Shown here: positions 11,215 through 22,266 of the stretch, in pieces
Layout: every line of letters begins with the position of its first letter
How positions within the stretch are numbered: position 1 is the stretch's first letter
Assembly: GCA_027257055.1 (NCBI GenBank)
Contig: JAPVLO010000522.1
Location: 1,302,001-1,366,000 of the forward strand
Length of the DNA stretch: 64,000 nt
Direction of reading: 5' to 3'
Origin: Cephalopachus bancanus
Lineage: Eukaryota > Chordata > Mammalia > Primates > Tarsiidae
Program-made: the position numbers and the translations under genes
Notes under the pieces: model-generated
What the model saw: the letters and a program-made list of their open reading frames with translations, nothing else
Database searches by the model: none
Told to the model about the DNA's origin: nothing

Positions 11215-11965
11215 CAGCCATCAGGAGCACATCCTCATCACATCCACTGTTACCCAGTGCTCCACTATCTTTGATTGGAACTGGGTGATATTTAGTGTGG
11301 TGTTACAAATAATAATTCTGCAAGAAACAGCTTTGTTTTTACAAAACCTCTTCATAATGCTGTATTCACTTGGATTAATTTTTAAAAATTTAAGACAATT
11401 TCTAGATGCAGCAATTATCTTTGTTTGTTTCCAGGTTCCCCTAATTTAAATAAAATCAAATTTCAAGAACTTCTCTAAATGGATAAATTGCGTTTGTTCA
11501 TTTAAACTGGGGAATTACAATTCTCATTCAGACTTGCGCTCAGATCCTTAGAAATTCTTTACTACTTTACTTTTATAACTTTGAATTTATCATTGTACAG
11601 ATATTGAGCCCCAGAGACTTGATTCTGCTCTTGGGTAACAACTTGGTCCTTTTCTCTAGGGGGATCCCCCAGACACAGTCAGCTTTTGGACTGAAATCTT
11701 TCCTGGATGAGGTTGGATATAAACTTGTATTCTAATTACACAGAGTGGCCTAAGGGATTTCCCTCAGCACCATCCACCTCTTCCATAGCTTTCAGGCCAT
11801 TAAACTTCTCCCCAGTTTCTCTGTGTGGATGGAACTCCAAATTAGATCTCCAAAGTGCATTGTTTCCTGTTGTTTCCTCTGCTGGATTTTATAACTAGTG
11901 TTGAATATTTATATTGTAAATGTATGTCACTGGCTCAGTGAAGAGCAAAAATTTGCTGAAGCATT
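11215..11965 (+). pseudogene. V1R vomeronasal receptor pseudogene, truncated, with shared 5' flank
   Basis: The stretch from ATG 11479 to about 11960 aligns base by base with the first half of the intact V1R at 27001 (compare 'aaactggggaatt' and 'ttgattctgctcttgggtaa' with their counterparts). It has an early frameshift (the start reads MDKLRLFI-stop), several in-frame stops in the TM3 region (a TAA where the intact gene reads FYLHR, another after it), and small indels. Similarity ends at about 11960, after 'gtgaagagcaaaaatttg', so TM5-TM7 are missing. Upstream, 11215-11478 also resembles 26700-27000 ('acaaataataattctgcaa' against 'acaaataacaattctgcaa'). The whole block is therefore a local duplication, not a retrocopy. 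Non-functional. Confidence 0.88.
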
Positions 11966-12000
11966 TAGCATCTACTAAGGCTCAGCCACAGAGCAAAACT

Positions 12001-12002
<2 letters not shown>

Positions 12003-12058
<56 letters not shown>

Positions 12059-12063
12059 AGAGA
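12003..12063 (+). repeat. (GA)n microsatellite
   Basis: About 25 'ga' units passing into 'aaagagaaagag'. It lies 40 bases past the break of the V1R pseudogene. Confidence 0.97.
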
Positions 12064-12210
12064 AGTTATCTGTGAAGGATAATAGGGCTTGGCTCCCAAA
12101 TCCTAAGGACTCATGCTGCAATTCACCTATATGGGCCTGCCAAATCTTCCAGATAGAGTCTCTCTCTCTCTCATTCTCATTCTCTCACCTTCTCCCTCTC
12201 CCTTTCTATT
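12064..12210. repeat. Short spacer with a CT-rich tract
   Basis: A 'tctctctctctc' stretch at about 12160-12210 continues into the T-rich end of the antisense Alu. No gene seen. Confidence 0.5.
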
Positions 12211-12500
12211 TTTCTCTGAGTCAGGGTCTCATTTTGTCACCTAAGCTGGAATACAGTGGCACTATCATGGCCCACTGCACCCTTGATCTCCTAGGCACAG
12301 GCTATCCTTCCATCTCAGTCTCTGAGTAGCTGGAATGACAGGTGAGGGTCATTATGCATGGGTAAATTAAAAATTTTTTTTGTAAAGATGAGATCTGGCT
12401 ATGTTGCCCAGGTTGGTCTTGAACTCCTGGGCTCAAACAATCCTCCTGCCTTGACCTCCCAGATTGCTTGGATTACAGGTGTGAATCAACGTGATTGGCC
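12211..12500 (-). mobile_element. Alu SINE, old and diverged
   Basis: Antisense Alu with 'gagtcagggtctcattttg', a central T-rich linker and 'cctcctgccttgacctccca'. Few CpGs, several small deletions. Confidence 0.85.
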
Positions 12501-13103
12501 AAACAGCAACTCTATCAGTCACAGACATTTCAAGCACCATCAGGTCTGCTTGATCACATGGTCCAGGTGGCAGAGAGACTTGCACAGCAGCCTGGATCTG
12601 TTGCAATTCTTCCTCTGCTCTGGGCCCCAATCAAAACTTTTTGGATTATTTGGTAAATGGGCAGATGTAGCACACCCAAATGAAGAATATTTTGTCTTCA
12701 CAATCCAAAGAGCATTATGGTAAGTATTATGTATCTTTATTGGTTGTAGGTAGGGACAGATACAACCACATATTTTTTACCTCAGAGGAAACATCTCAAC
12801 ATGCCCACACCAGTAGACACTAAAAATGTGACCGAGGTGAAATGCTTCAGTATTATTGTGGCATTTGTTGCCATAAATCTGGAGTTGATACTAAAATTTT
12901 CTCCCTATATCCTATCAGCACAAAGTCATTGATATAATGGATCAGTCTGATATCTTGTGGAAGGGAATGGGATCAAGTTTTCTGTTAACTCCATTATGAC
13001 ACAGGGTTGGAGAGTTGATGTACCCCTACAATAGGTCAGGGAGGGTGCACTGCTGGCTATGCTGGGTGAAAGGTACAAGTTTCCTGTGGTCTTTATTAAT
13101 AGT
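12501..13103 (-). mobile_element. Old ERV-L-like internal sequence (part 1)
   Basis: Degenerate sequence resembling mammalian ERV-L pol read antisense (phrases such as 'gcatttgttgccataaatct'). It continues after the Alu at 13104-13425. No useful frame survives in this part. Confidence 0.5.
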
Positions 13104-13425
13104 CATGGAGATGCCAGGCACTGAGGCTCATGTCTGCAATCCTGGCGCTCTGGGAGGCCAAGGATGAGGATTGCTTGAGCCCAGGTGTTTGAGACCAGCC
13201 CAAGTTAACTTAGCAAGAACATGTCTCAGTGAAAAATAAAATAAAATAAATGAGCCTGGCCTGGCGGTGTGCACCTGTAGTCCCAACTACCAAGGTGGCT
13301 GAGGTGGTAGGCTCAGGTAAGTCCAGTAGGTCAAGACTGTGGTGAGCTGTGATTTTTGCCTCTGCACTCCAGCCTGGATGATAGGTGAGATTCTTACTAA
13401 AACAAACAAACAAACAAACAAAAAA
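13104..13425 (+). mobile_element. Alu SINE, diverged, with (AAAC)n tail
   Basis: Dimeric Alu: 'ggcactgaggctcatgtctg', 'gcgctctgggaggcc', 'ctgcactccagcctgg', tail of 'aaac' repeats at 13400-13425. It interrupts the ERV-L-like sequence. Confidence 0.85.
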
Positions 13426-13960
13426 CAGTTGTGGAGAAAAATGTGTTTGCAGATTGGTACTGGGTACCAGGGGATGTATTAACTTGCTCAAATGGCGATG
13501 TCACATTTACATTTGGTCTAGCAGCTGCATTTGAAGTCAACACCAGGCTTGATTCCTATAGTCCACTGCCATTATTCAAGATTCATTTGTCTTCTGCACA
13601 GGCCAAATAAGAACGTTAAATGAGGATGTCGTGAGAACTATCACCTTTGCATCATTCATTCTTGATGGTGGCCCTCACCTCTGCAATGTATCCAGGAATG
13701 CAGTATGGTTTCTGGTGTACTGTTTTTAAGCAGAGTAGGTGATAATGGCTCATATTCAGCCTTTCCCACCACACTGGCCCTCACACCACAAGTCAGAAAA
13801 CCAATGTGGAAATTCTGGTAGTTTTGGGGTATATCTAATCCAATTGTGCATTTCAGATATAGGCATACAGCTATAGAATGGGTTTGAGGTATGCTGAATT
13901 CACTATGAGAGAGATCTGGGCTCAAACCCCACTAAGCATGTGACCTCCATAAGCCCTTAT
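13426..13960 (-). mobile_element. Old ERV-L-like pol-end sequence (part 2)
   Basis: Minus-strand open stretch 13656-13925 (89 codons) with a protein-like composition resembling the end of an ERV-L-type pol region; phrases such as 'gaatgcagtatggtttctgg' are typical of this repeat. Broken by stops on both sides. No LTRs were recognised next to it. An ancient inactive copy; assigned from general resemblance only. Confidence 0.55.
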
Positions 13961-14147
13961 TCAGACTACAGGGTCACAGCAATATTTTGGATTCTTGGAA
14001 TTAGTATCAGTTTAATGTTAGTGTCATATTTGCTCTGGAAAAAGGCCATCAGTCCCTTTGAGGAACGCAGGGAGAAATAGGAACAGTATGAATTTTGGTT
14101 GGTGTACAAAGCATAGTGTCAAAAATACAGAGAAACTTAACAGTATG
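13961..14147. other. Unassigned sequence
   Basis: No gene or clear repeat recognised. Confidence 0.4.
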
Positions 14148-14148
14148 T

Positions 14149-14204
<56 letters not shown>

Positions 14205-14206
14205 AT
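14148..14206 (+). repeat. (TATC)n tetranucleotide microsatellite
   Basis: About 14 near-perfect 'tatc' units, followed by imperfect variants to about 14240. Likely polymorphic. Confidence 0.97.
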
Positions 14207-14239
14207 CATATATCTATCATCTGCCTATTTATCTATATA

Positions 14240-14680
14240 TTCACCTCTGTATTTCTCCAGAAATTGACTAACATGATTGTAGGGGCTTAGTGAGCCCAAA
14301 ATCTATAGGACAGGTCAGCATCCTGGAGACTCAGAGAAAAATAGTAGTCTCAGATCAAAGTCAATCTGTTGGCAAAATTTCTTTTTTCTCAGGGATGATC
14401 ACCAGTTCTTTATTTTACTCACAAAACTCTTATTATTTCATAACATATTACATATTATACTTATTATTTAATGTTACATAATATCTCTCTTTGTTGACTA
14501 GAATATAGACCCAATATAGGCAGGTTCTGTATAAGTCTCTACTTTGTTTTTCCTGATAAATGCTATATACCAGGAATCATGTCTGACACACATTAGACAA
14601 TGAACATGTGCCTATGAAAACAGTGAATAAAAGTTTGCCAACTTCCTCCAAGTATATTTCGTACAATGGAGAAAATTCTT
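14240..14680. other. Unassigned AT-rich sequence
   Basis: No gene recognised. The right end (about 14670-14680, 'agaaaattct') is the left copy of the target-site duplication of the next Alu. Confidence 0.4.
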
Positions 14681-14970
14681 TTTTTTTTTTTTTTTGAGTT
14701 GGAGTCTCACTCTGTCGCCCAGACTGGAGTGCAGTGGCTGCTTCCCGCCACTGCAGCATTGACCTGCTGGGCTCCGGCGATCCTTCCGCCTCAGCCTTCC
14801 AAATAGCCGGAATTACAGGTATGCGCTACCACACCCGGCTGATTTTTTGATTTATTGTAGAGATGAGGTCTCGCTGCCCAGGCGGGTCTCGAACCTGCGG
14901 GCTCAGGCAATCCAGTCACCTCAGCCTCCCAAAGGCATGGGATTACAGGCTGAGCCACCGAGCCCGGCTG
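14681..14970 (-). mobile_element. Alu SINE with target-site duplication
   Basis: Antisense Alu from the T-run through 'gagttggagtctcact' to 'gagcccggct', retaining many CpGs. Flanked by the direct repeat 'agaaaattctttt' (left at 14670, right at 14971). Confidence 0.95.
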
Positions 14971-14983
14971 AGAAAATTCTTTT

Positions 14984-15309
14984 TATTTGAGTCTTTCTTT
15001 TTTGTTTCTTCCCGACTGCCTTTTGTACAAAGTTACTCGAATTTTAAAAAATAAAACAACTTGTAAGTCAAAACTCTAAGATTAGCAAGACACAAAGTCA
15101 GGATACTTTCCACTGATCTTTTCTAACATCGTAGAACCCAAGTCTGAGTGTCATTTGATTTTCAACTGATTTCCTTCAAGCATCTCAGATATGCTTTCCT
15201 CTGCATGTCTCTGTCTCTCTAAATTTGCCTGTCTCTGTCTGTCTATATCTTTATCTCTCTTTCCTTTTGTCTCTCTGTTGCTCAAACTTACTCAGTTGAT
15301 TAAAACTAA
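14984..15309. other. Unassigned sequence with (TGTCTC)n-like tract
   Basis: A low-complexity 'ctctgtctctct' region at about 15200-15280. No gene seen. Confidence 0.5.
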
Positions 15310-15388
15310 TAGCTACTTGGCACTCCAGCCTGCTTGACAGAGTGAGACTCTGACTCAAAAACAAAAAACAACAGTAACAACAAAAACC
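15310..15388 (+). mobile_element. Alu 3' end fragment
   Basis: Only the terminal part is present: 'cactccagcctgcttgacag', 'gagtgagactctgactca', then an A-rich tail with 'aacaa' units. Confidence 0.75.
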
Positions 15389-15558
15389 TAATAGCTACTA
15401 ATTACTTGTCAGTAATTTAAACATTATATAAATGTTTTTCTGAGACCTTCTCAAATCCCCATGCACATATTGTCACTGTACTTACTGATGAAATAATTAG
15501 TTTTCAGCAAGGAGATGAGCTCATGGTGTCTCAAACATTTATCTCACCTTTTTGCACA
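15389..15558. other. Unassigned sequence
   Basis: No gene recognised. Confidence 0.3.
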
Positions 15559-15611
15559 GGTGCTCAGACTGTGACCATGGCAGCTACTGCTCCAGGAAGT
15601 AATGGCATTTG
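15559..15611 (+). other. Exon-like segment with consensus splice sites (speculative)
   Basis: 'tttttgcacag' precedes and 'ggtaagta' follows a short open segment containing 'accatggcagctactgc'. Both splice motifs fit consensus, but the segment is only about 53 bases, its protein matches nothing I know, and such patterns arise by chance. Confidence 0.15.
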
Positions 15612-16425
15612 GTAAGTAGACCTTCTTTTCATGTGTAAACCACTATTCTTAGATTAATATATTGTCTGTCACAAAAATGTGATGTGAAAATACAATATAT
15701 TTCCCTTAGAGCAAAACCTGAACATAGAAAAAAGATTAAACAAAAATGAGACACGGGTGTTGGATTTCTGAGACATAGAATCATGCCAGCCTACCTGTCT
15801 TAGGCTGCCTTACATTCTTGTCTAGTTTCCATATCATAGCCTCTTCTCAAGCACTCTTTTAGAATAAATACATCAAAATTCACACTCTTAATTCTCCTAC
15901 TTGTAAAAGGATAATGGTGTGTTCAGTTCCTGCTTATACACCTGCTATCTGACACAAATTGCTACTCAGGACATGTTGAATATCTGTGGTGGTGGTATTT
16001 TGTCCTTTGATTGGCAGTGACACTATGTCTCTAAAAGCTCTCTGTGATGAGGACAAAATTATACACCTTTGCCTACTTTCTTATGAGCTCTGGGTGACAG
16101 GATACAGTTTGTTGCACCAACAATTTAATATCTACAGACAATTTCTAAAATCTGTGTGAGAAAGGTAAGCTATATATTCCACTTAGAGAAACAGAAATCT
16201 TCTTTGTACAAAAAGTGACTAAGAGTTGTCAAGGATTGGGGAGCTGGGATAATTAGGGACAAAAAAGGTGTTAATGTCTGATAAATGCACCTCTGTCACT
16301 TAACCACATTGAAAAGTGCTTTGATAGTAACTAAGGCTTTGCACCTGCTCCAAATCCAGTAGGGGCATAAAGCCACAACTTTCTTAAAAAAAAACAACAC
16401 AAACAGTTCACTCAGTATTGAAGCG
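15612..16425. other. Unassigned AT-rich sequence
   Basis: No gene or clear repeat family recognised. Confidence 0.4.
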
Positions 16426-16608
16426 GTGAAAGCTTGGTCCGGTCTGACTGCTAAGATCGCAGACACAAGCACTGTGGAGTGGGAATTTTCCTGCCGTTAT
16501 GCCGGAAAGCAAGATGTACCTCATTTAGTCCCTAACTTGACCTCCTTAGAAATCACTTTTGTAAAAATAAAAAGTCTTCATTTTCTCATGGACGACTGCA
16601 GCTCTTAA
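16426..16608 (+). other. Unrecognised small ORF in a CpG-retaining segment
   Basis: A 60-codon frame (MKAWSGLTAKIADTS...MDDCSS, stop at 16606-16608). The first 90 bases hold several CpGs ('agcggtg', 'ggtccggtc', 'gatcgcag', 'tgccgttatgccgg'), unusual for old noncoding DNA in this window. The frame is open upstream of the ATG back to about 16420. I do not recognise the protein. It could be a piece of a young retrocopy, of a CpG-rich transposon, or chance. Confidence 0.2.
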
Positions 16609-16829
16609 AGGTCATATGGGACCCATGATCACAGTTGGTCTAGGATGCAGTGATATAGTCTTGTCTCCATTATTTACTATAATTCTGTTTTTCTCACTCC
16701 TGCTAATTTAATTGAGCTTAGTATAAATCAAATTTATTTGTACAATTTTTCTATGATTTTATTGGCCAGTTTTCTCTTTATCTCATTTGGATTTGTTGAT
16801 TTGTATGGAATTACATTTTCTCATTATAC

Positions 16830-16945
16830 TCTAGTTGTGTCCTTGTTGATGAGGTGTGCCCCTCCCTCCCCTGGCAGTTTCCCTCAACTGCCAATCCCAC
16901 CCCCACTTCTCTGGCAGTTTTCCACTACTGCCAAACCCTTTCTTA
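16830..16945 (-). mobile_element. L1 3' UTR fragment (copy 1)
   Basis: Antisense L1 3' UTR: 'ccttgttgatgaggtgtgcc', two 'ggcagttt' blocks and 'ctttcttatag', directly abutting a second L1 3' end. Confidence 0.8.
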
Positions 16946-17290
16946 TAGTTTTTTTATTTTAAAGATGTGGGGTACAATTCAGGGTTGGATATACAAGTGT
17001 TCATTAGCAGGTACCCTTGTTGATGAGGTGTGCCCCTCCCTCCCTTGGCAGCTTCCCTCAACTGCCAATCCCATCCCTCCCTGGCAGTTTCTCATTACTG
17101 CCAATCTGTTTCTTATAGTATTATGATAATTGTTCAAGGTCTGCTTATGACTGAGAATATAAGGTACTCTGTTCTTTGTTTCTGTGATAGGTCACTGAGT
17201 AAGACAACTCAAAATTCATCCAAGTTGCTGCGAAGTCCATCTGTTTGGAATATTACGGCTACATAATATTCCATTGTGTATATGTACCCA
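16946..17290 (-). mobile_element. L1 3' end (copy 2) joined to copy 1
   Basis: It starts again at the L1 terminus ('tattttaaagatgtggggta'), repeats the same 3' UTR blocks and continues into ORF2-end sequence ('cataatattccattgtgtat'). This is an L1 insertion into or beside the 3' UTR of another L1. Confidence 0.85.
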
Positions 17291-17817
17291 TTGCTTAGTA
17301 TTTTTATCAATTTATTATTTTAAAAAATGCATGTTCCCATGTGCTTAATCTACTACATATCAGTTGTATATGCACATGCCAGTTCATATTTTTTTTCTAA
17401 ATGGCATCCAGTGGAAATTGACTATTTTTCCAACTATGTTTCAAAATATTTTAACACTATGTATTTAATAAACTTTCTTTCTACATCTTTTGAATTCATT
17501 TCTCTAAAAATACTGTTTTAAATGTCTTTTACACTTATATGCTTCCAATGCTCTTGTTTTAAATTAATAGATCTAAAACCTTTACTATCTCTGCATCTAT
17601 TTATTTACCTATCTACCTACCAAATACTTCATATTTTCTAGGCTGTCTGTTTAATGATCTTGATTCACAGAACAAATTCCTATTTGTAATTTAAATATTT
17701 GATAAGGCTATTTCTACTATTATGATCAACATCGTTTCTCGGTGTTTGTTTTTTTTTTTAAATCAGTGTAGAACATTTGGGAATGTTAGCATCTGGTTAT
17801 AAAATATACATTTTTTT
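17291..17817. other. Unassigned AT-rich sequence
   Basis: Very AT-rich. No gene recognised. Confidence 0.4.
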
Positions 17818-18092
17818 AGCCGGGCTTGGTGGCTCAGCCTGTAATCCTGCGCCCTTGGGAGGCTGAGGTGAGTGGATTGCCTGAGCCCGCAGGTTTGAGA
17901 CCCGCCTGGGGCAGCGAGACCTCATCTCTACAATAAATCAAAAAATTAGCCAGGCGTGGTAGCACATGCCTGTAATTCCGGCTACTCGGAAGGCTGAGTA
18001 GGAAGGATCGCTGGAGCCCAGCAGGTCGAGGCTGCGGTGGCCGGAAGCGGCCACTGCTCTCCAGTCTGGGTGACAGAGTGAGACTCCAACTC

Positions 18093-18109
<17 letters not shown>
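17818..18109 (+). mobile_element. Alu SINE
   Basis: Full-length Alu, CpG-retaining, with a perfect A-run. The flanking motif 'atatacatt' occurs on both sides (about 17804 and 18127), a likely target-site duplication partly hidden by the (AT)n tail. Confidence 0.93.
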
Positions 18110-18131
<22 letters not shown>

Positions 18132-18132
18132 C
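18108..18132 (+). repeat. (AT)n microsatellite in Alu tail
   Basis: About 12 'at' units directly after the Alu A-run. Confidence 0.95.
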
Positions 18133-18424
18133 ATTATTTCGATAAAATTATTTAAAATATTGAGTCAGGAGACTGGTTTCTCTGTATTTATTCAGATTTC
18201 ATTTTACATTGTTCATTTCCTACAGCGTTTCTTCTGCATTTATTTGTGTGGTTGATTCATACAATTACAAATTTGTACCACTGTTTTCTTTGAACATTTT
18301 TCCTTAGAATTTTAAATATAATACTGAATCTAGAAATAAAAATCTGTATATTATTGTTTTACCTAGGATTTGTGTGTATTGAAAATGCATAAATGTTAAT
18401 AAAAATACATTTTATTCTATTTAT
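18133..18424. other. Unassigned AT-rich sequence
   Basis: No gene recognised. Confidence 0.4.
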
Positions 18425-18665
18425 CAATGTGTTTTTTTAAAGATGTGGGGTATAATTCAGGATTAGGTATATAGATGGTCATCGTATAGGTGAAGTTTGG
18501 ACCTCCCATTGGCTTTGTCTTCACCTGGTTTGGGATCAAGTACTCTTATTGATGGTATGTTATATGTCCCCACTTCCTCCTGGCAATGTCTCGCTACTGG
18601 CAATCCCTTTCATGCAGTATTATGATAAATGTTCAGGGTCCACTTATGAGTGAGAACATGTATGC
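18425..18665 (-). mobile_element. L1 3' end, older subfamily
   Basis: Antisense 'tttaaagatgtggggtataa' start, then a diverged 3' UTR with 'ggtttgggatcaagtactct' and 'tgagtgagaacatg'. It differs from the younger 3' UTRs here by the 'catcgtataggtgaagtttg' segment. Confidence 0.8.
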
Positions 18666-19204
18666 AGCTGGATTATTTTCAAAGATCACAAAGGTGATTT
18701 TGTGATTGCCAATATATACATTCATGCTTATGTATTTTTGCCTTCTTGATTGTATTTACTAAAGATATATAACATTTTTAAATTTTAAAAATAAAAAATA
18801 TAAAGAAATTTAAAATTTCCAGCATTATAGTCTTATTTCTGAGCACTTTTTATATACTGTTAATTATATCCACTATAATAATTAAAGGGATTCTCTTTAA
18901 TACTGGAAAATAAAAATAGGGCAAGAGATAGTGTCCCTTAATATGACATAGATTAACTTCATTGCTGAGTTAAGGTGTGAGTGATCTTAAGTCTCACCTA
19001 AGCAATTCACACATTTTATCTGCTTTGGGAATTTTTAATGTACATAACTAAAATTTACCACAAAGATATATTCACCACAATCAAGAGAATTTACGTATTC
19101 ATTACCTTACAGAGTTTTCATTTCTGTGTGTGTGGCCTAAATACTTAGGATCTACCCTTATAGTAAGTTTTTTAGGAATTTCCATACTGGTTTTTTTTCT
19201 TCTT
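18666..19204. other. Unassigned AT-rich sequence
   Basis: No gene recognised. Confidence 0.4.
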
Positions 19205-20180
19205 TTCTATTGTATTTTTTAAAAAATTTAAATATGTGGTGTACAATTCAGTATTACATATACAAGTGGTCATCATACAGGTATAGTATGGGCCTCCCTT
19301 TGGTCCCCACTTTGCATGGTTTGAGATCAGGTACTCTTACTGATGTTGTGTCCCCCACCCCTGCAACCTTCCCCAGTAGTATCCTGCTACAGTCAATGCC
19401 TTTCTTAAAGTACTATGGTAATTGTTCAGGGTCCACATATGAGTACATACAGTTTTTCATAATGGTTCTACCAATATACATTTCTACCAATAGTGCACCA
19501 GGGTGTCATTTTCTCAACACCCTTGCCAACACATGACAACTTTTTTTAAAAAATAGCCATTCTAACAGGAATTAGGTGAGATCTCCTTGTGGTTTTCACA
19601 TGCATTTTCCTAATGATTGGTGAAGTTGTATACCTTTCCATATATCTGTTAGCCAGTTGTATGTCTTCCTTGGAAAAATGTTAATTTGTTTCCTTTGCTT
19701 ATTTTAAAATCGGTTGAGTTTTGTTTTGTTTGCAATCAGATTGTATGAGTTATTTAATTATTTTGAATATTGATTTATCAAATATATCGATTGCAGATAT
19801 TTTCTTCCATTTTATAAGTTGCACTTTTATTTTCTTGATCTGTTTAATTGCTGTGAAGGATGTTAGATTGATGTGTCCCAGTTTTTTTTTTTTGTATTTT
19901 GTTGCTGTGCTTCTGGTGTGTCATATCCATAAATTCATTGCCAAGATCCATTTCAAACAGTTTTTCCCTGTGTTTTCTTCTAGGAGTTCCATGGTTTCAG
20001 GTGTTCAGTTTAAGTTTTTAACACACTTCAAATTGACTTTTGCGTGCTGTGTAAGGGAAGGGTCCCTTTTCATTGTTTTGCATGTGGATACTTGGTTTTT
20101 CCAACATCATTTATTGAACAAACTATCTTTTTACTCATTTTGTATTTTTGACCCTCTAAGCTTATTTCATTCGTTATCAT
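19205..20180 (-). mobile_element. L1 fragments, older subfamily
   Basis: 3' end signature at 19215-19440, then ORF2 C-terminal sequence in antisense ('catatatctgttagccag', 'tggatacttggtttttccaa'). More diverged than the other L1s here. A short deletion near 19445 joins the two parts, so it may be two elements. Confidence 0.7.
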
Positions 20181-20224
20181 TCTTTTCATTTTCTCTTCTG
20201 ACTTATTTTATTTATTTATTGCTG

Positions 20225-20820
20225 AAAGTTTTAATTCGTCTTAATTTAATTTAATTTTTTAAATATTAAAGATGTGGGTACAATTCAGAATTAAGTATAC
20301 AAGTGGTCATTGTATGGGTAAAGTTTGGGCTTTCCTTTCATCCCCACTTTGCCTGGTTTGAGGTCAGGTACCCTGATAGATATTATGTGCACCCCAAGTC
20401 CCCTGGCAGTGTCCTGCTACTGCCATCCCTTTCTTATTGTATTATGGTAAGTGTTCAGGGTACACATATGAATGGGAACATGTGGTACTCAGTTCTTTGT
20501 ATCTGTGATAGATCACTGAGTATGACAGACTCTAAATCCATTCAAGTGCTGAGATGTTTATTAATTTTGTATTCTTTATGGCTTCATATTCTGTCTTGTA
20601 TATGTTTCATATTATTTTTATCCAGTCCAGTTTCAATGGGCAGTGTGGTTGGTTCCATGTTTTTGTTATTGTGAATAGTGCTGCAATAAACATGTATGTA
20701 CTGGTATCTTTTTTGTAGAGTGATTAAAGTTACTCTGGGTATATTCCCAGAAGAGGAATTAAAGTTATGCTGGGTCATATGGAAGTTCAGTTTCTGGTTC
20801 TTTTAAGAATTGCCACTTCT
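20225..20820 (-). mobile_element. L1 3' end interrupted by a second L1
   Basis: Antisense L1 3' UTR and ORF2 end ('aatagtgctgcaataaacat', 'gggtatattcccagaagagg'). It stops at 'gaattgccacttct' (20807-20820), which is the left target-site duplication of the L1 inserted next to it. Confidence 0.88.
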
Positions 20821-21922
20821 TTTTTTTTTTTTTGTCTTTTTGTTTTTTATTATTATTACTGTAAAGATGTGTAATACAATTCAGGGTTAGGCATACAAAC
20901 GTTGATTATGCAGGTACCCTTGTTAATGAGACATGCCCCTCCCTTCTCTAGCAGTTTCCCTCAATGCCAATTCCCATCACTCCTCCCCTGACAGTTTTCC
21001 ACAACTGTCAATCCTTTTATTATAGTATTATAATTTTTCAAGTTCCACTTATGAGTGAGAACATATGGTAGTCTGTTCTTAGTTTCTGTGATAGATCACT
21101 GAGTATGATTTACTCTAAATCCAACCAAGTTGCTGTGAATTCCATATGTTTGTCTTTCTTTATGACTGTGTAATATTCCACTGTGTATATGTATCATTTT
21201 TAAAAATCCAATCCAGCTTCAATGGGCAGCATGGTTGGTTCCTTTTTTTTGCTGTTGTGAATAGAGCAACAAACATATGTGTGCAGGTGTCTTTTTGGTA
21301 GAATGATTTGAGTTCCTCGAGGTATATTCCTAATAAGGGGATTGGGGGTCATATGGAAGGTCAGTTCCTAGTTCTTTCAGAAATTGCCACACTGTCTTCC
21401 AAAAACTATTGCACTAGTTTGCACTCCCACCAGCAGTGTAGAAATGCTCCCTTTTCTCCGCATCCTCACCATCATCTCTTGTTTGTTTTATTGATGATGA
21501 CCATTCTTACTGGAGTTGGGTCGTATCTCAGTGTCATTTTGATTTGCCTTTCTTTGATGATTTGTCCACTTTTTAATGGGGCTGTTTGTTTTTTTTTCCT
21601 TTCCTTTTGGCGCGTCTGAGTTCCTTGTAGATCCTAGATGTAGGCTTTTGCCGATATACAGTTGGCAAATATATTTTCCCTTTCTGTGGGTTGTCTCCCT
21701 GCTCTCTTGATGGCTTCTTTTCCTTTGCAGAAGCTCCTTAGTTTGAGGAGGTCTCACTTTTCTATCTTATTTCTTAAGGTACGTGCCTTTAGGGTTCTGA
21801 TCAGGAGTTGGTGTCCAGTTCCAACTTCCATAAGGGTGCCTCCTGCATTTTCTAGATTCTAATAGTTTGAGGTCTTACGTTTAGGTCTTTGATTCATTTA
21901 GAGTTAATTTTTGTGTAAGCGG
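20821..21922 (-). mobile_element. L1, 5'-truncated, with perfect 14-base target-site duplication
   Basis: Antisense L1 of 1.1 kb from the T-run through the 3' UTR into ORF2 (minus open piece 21488-21757). Flanked by 'gaattgccacttct' at 20807-20820 and 21923-21936. Inserted into the older L1 at 20225-20820. Confidence 0.95.
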
Positions 21923-21951
21923 AATTGCCACTTCTGACTTAGTGATTTTAT

Positions 21952-22250
21952 TTTTTTTATTTTTATTTTTATTTTTTGAGTTGGAGTCTCACTGTCGCCC
22001 AGACTGGAGTGCAGTGGCCGCTCCCGGCCACCACAGCCTTGACCTACTGGGCTCCGGCGATCCTTCTGCCTCAGCCTTCCAAGTAGCTGGAACTACAGGC
22101 GCACGCTACCACACCCGGCTGATTTTTTTGATTTATTGTAGAGATGAAGTCTCGCCTGCCCAGGTAGGTCTCGAACCCGTGGGCTCAGGCAATCCACTCA
22201 CCTCAGCCTCCCAAAGGCATGGTATTACAGGTTGAGCCACCGAGCCCGAC
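21952..22250 (-). mobile_element. Alu SINE with perfect 16-base target-site duplication
   Basis: Antisense Alu flanked by 'tgacttagtgatttta' at 21936-21951 and 22251-22266. It landed immediately beside the target-site duplication of the previous L1. CpG-retaining, so fairly young. Confidence 0.96.
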
Positions 22251-22266
22251 TGACTTAGTGATTTTA

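Noticed and set aside
11988..12063. Possible CRISPR or satellite array
   Set aside because: The repeats here are microsatellites ((GA)n, and (TATC)n at 14148); no repeat-spacer structure exists and the genome is a mammal's.
14600..14980. tRNA or other Pol III RNA gene
   Set aside because: Only Alu A/B-box remnants are present; no cloverleaf was seen in this or other spacer regions.
21942..22235. 97-codon protein-like frame
   Set aside because: It lies wholly in an antisense Alu; such Alu-derived peptides (SLDLLGSGDPSASA type) are common and not genes. The same holds for 4182-4469, 13210-13491, 17834-18094, 43547-43807, 51966-52337 and 56148-56345.
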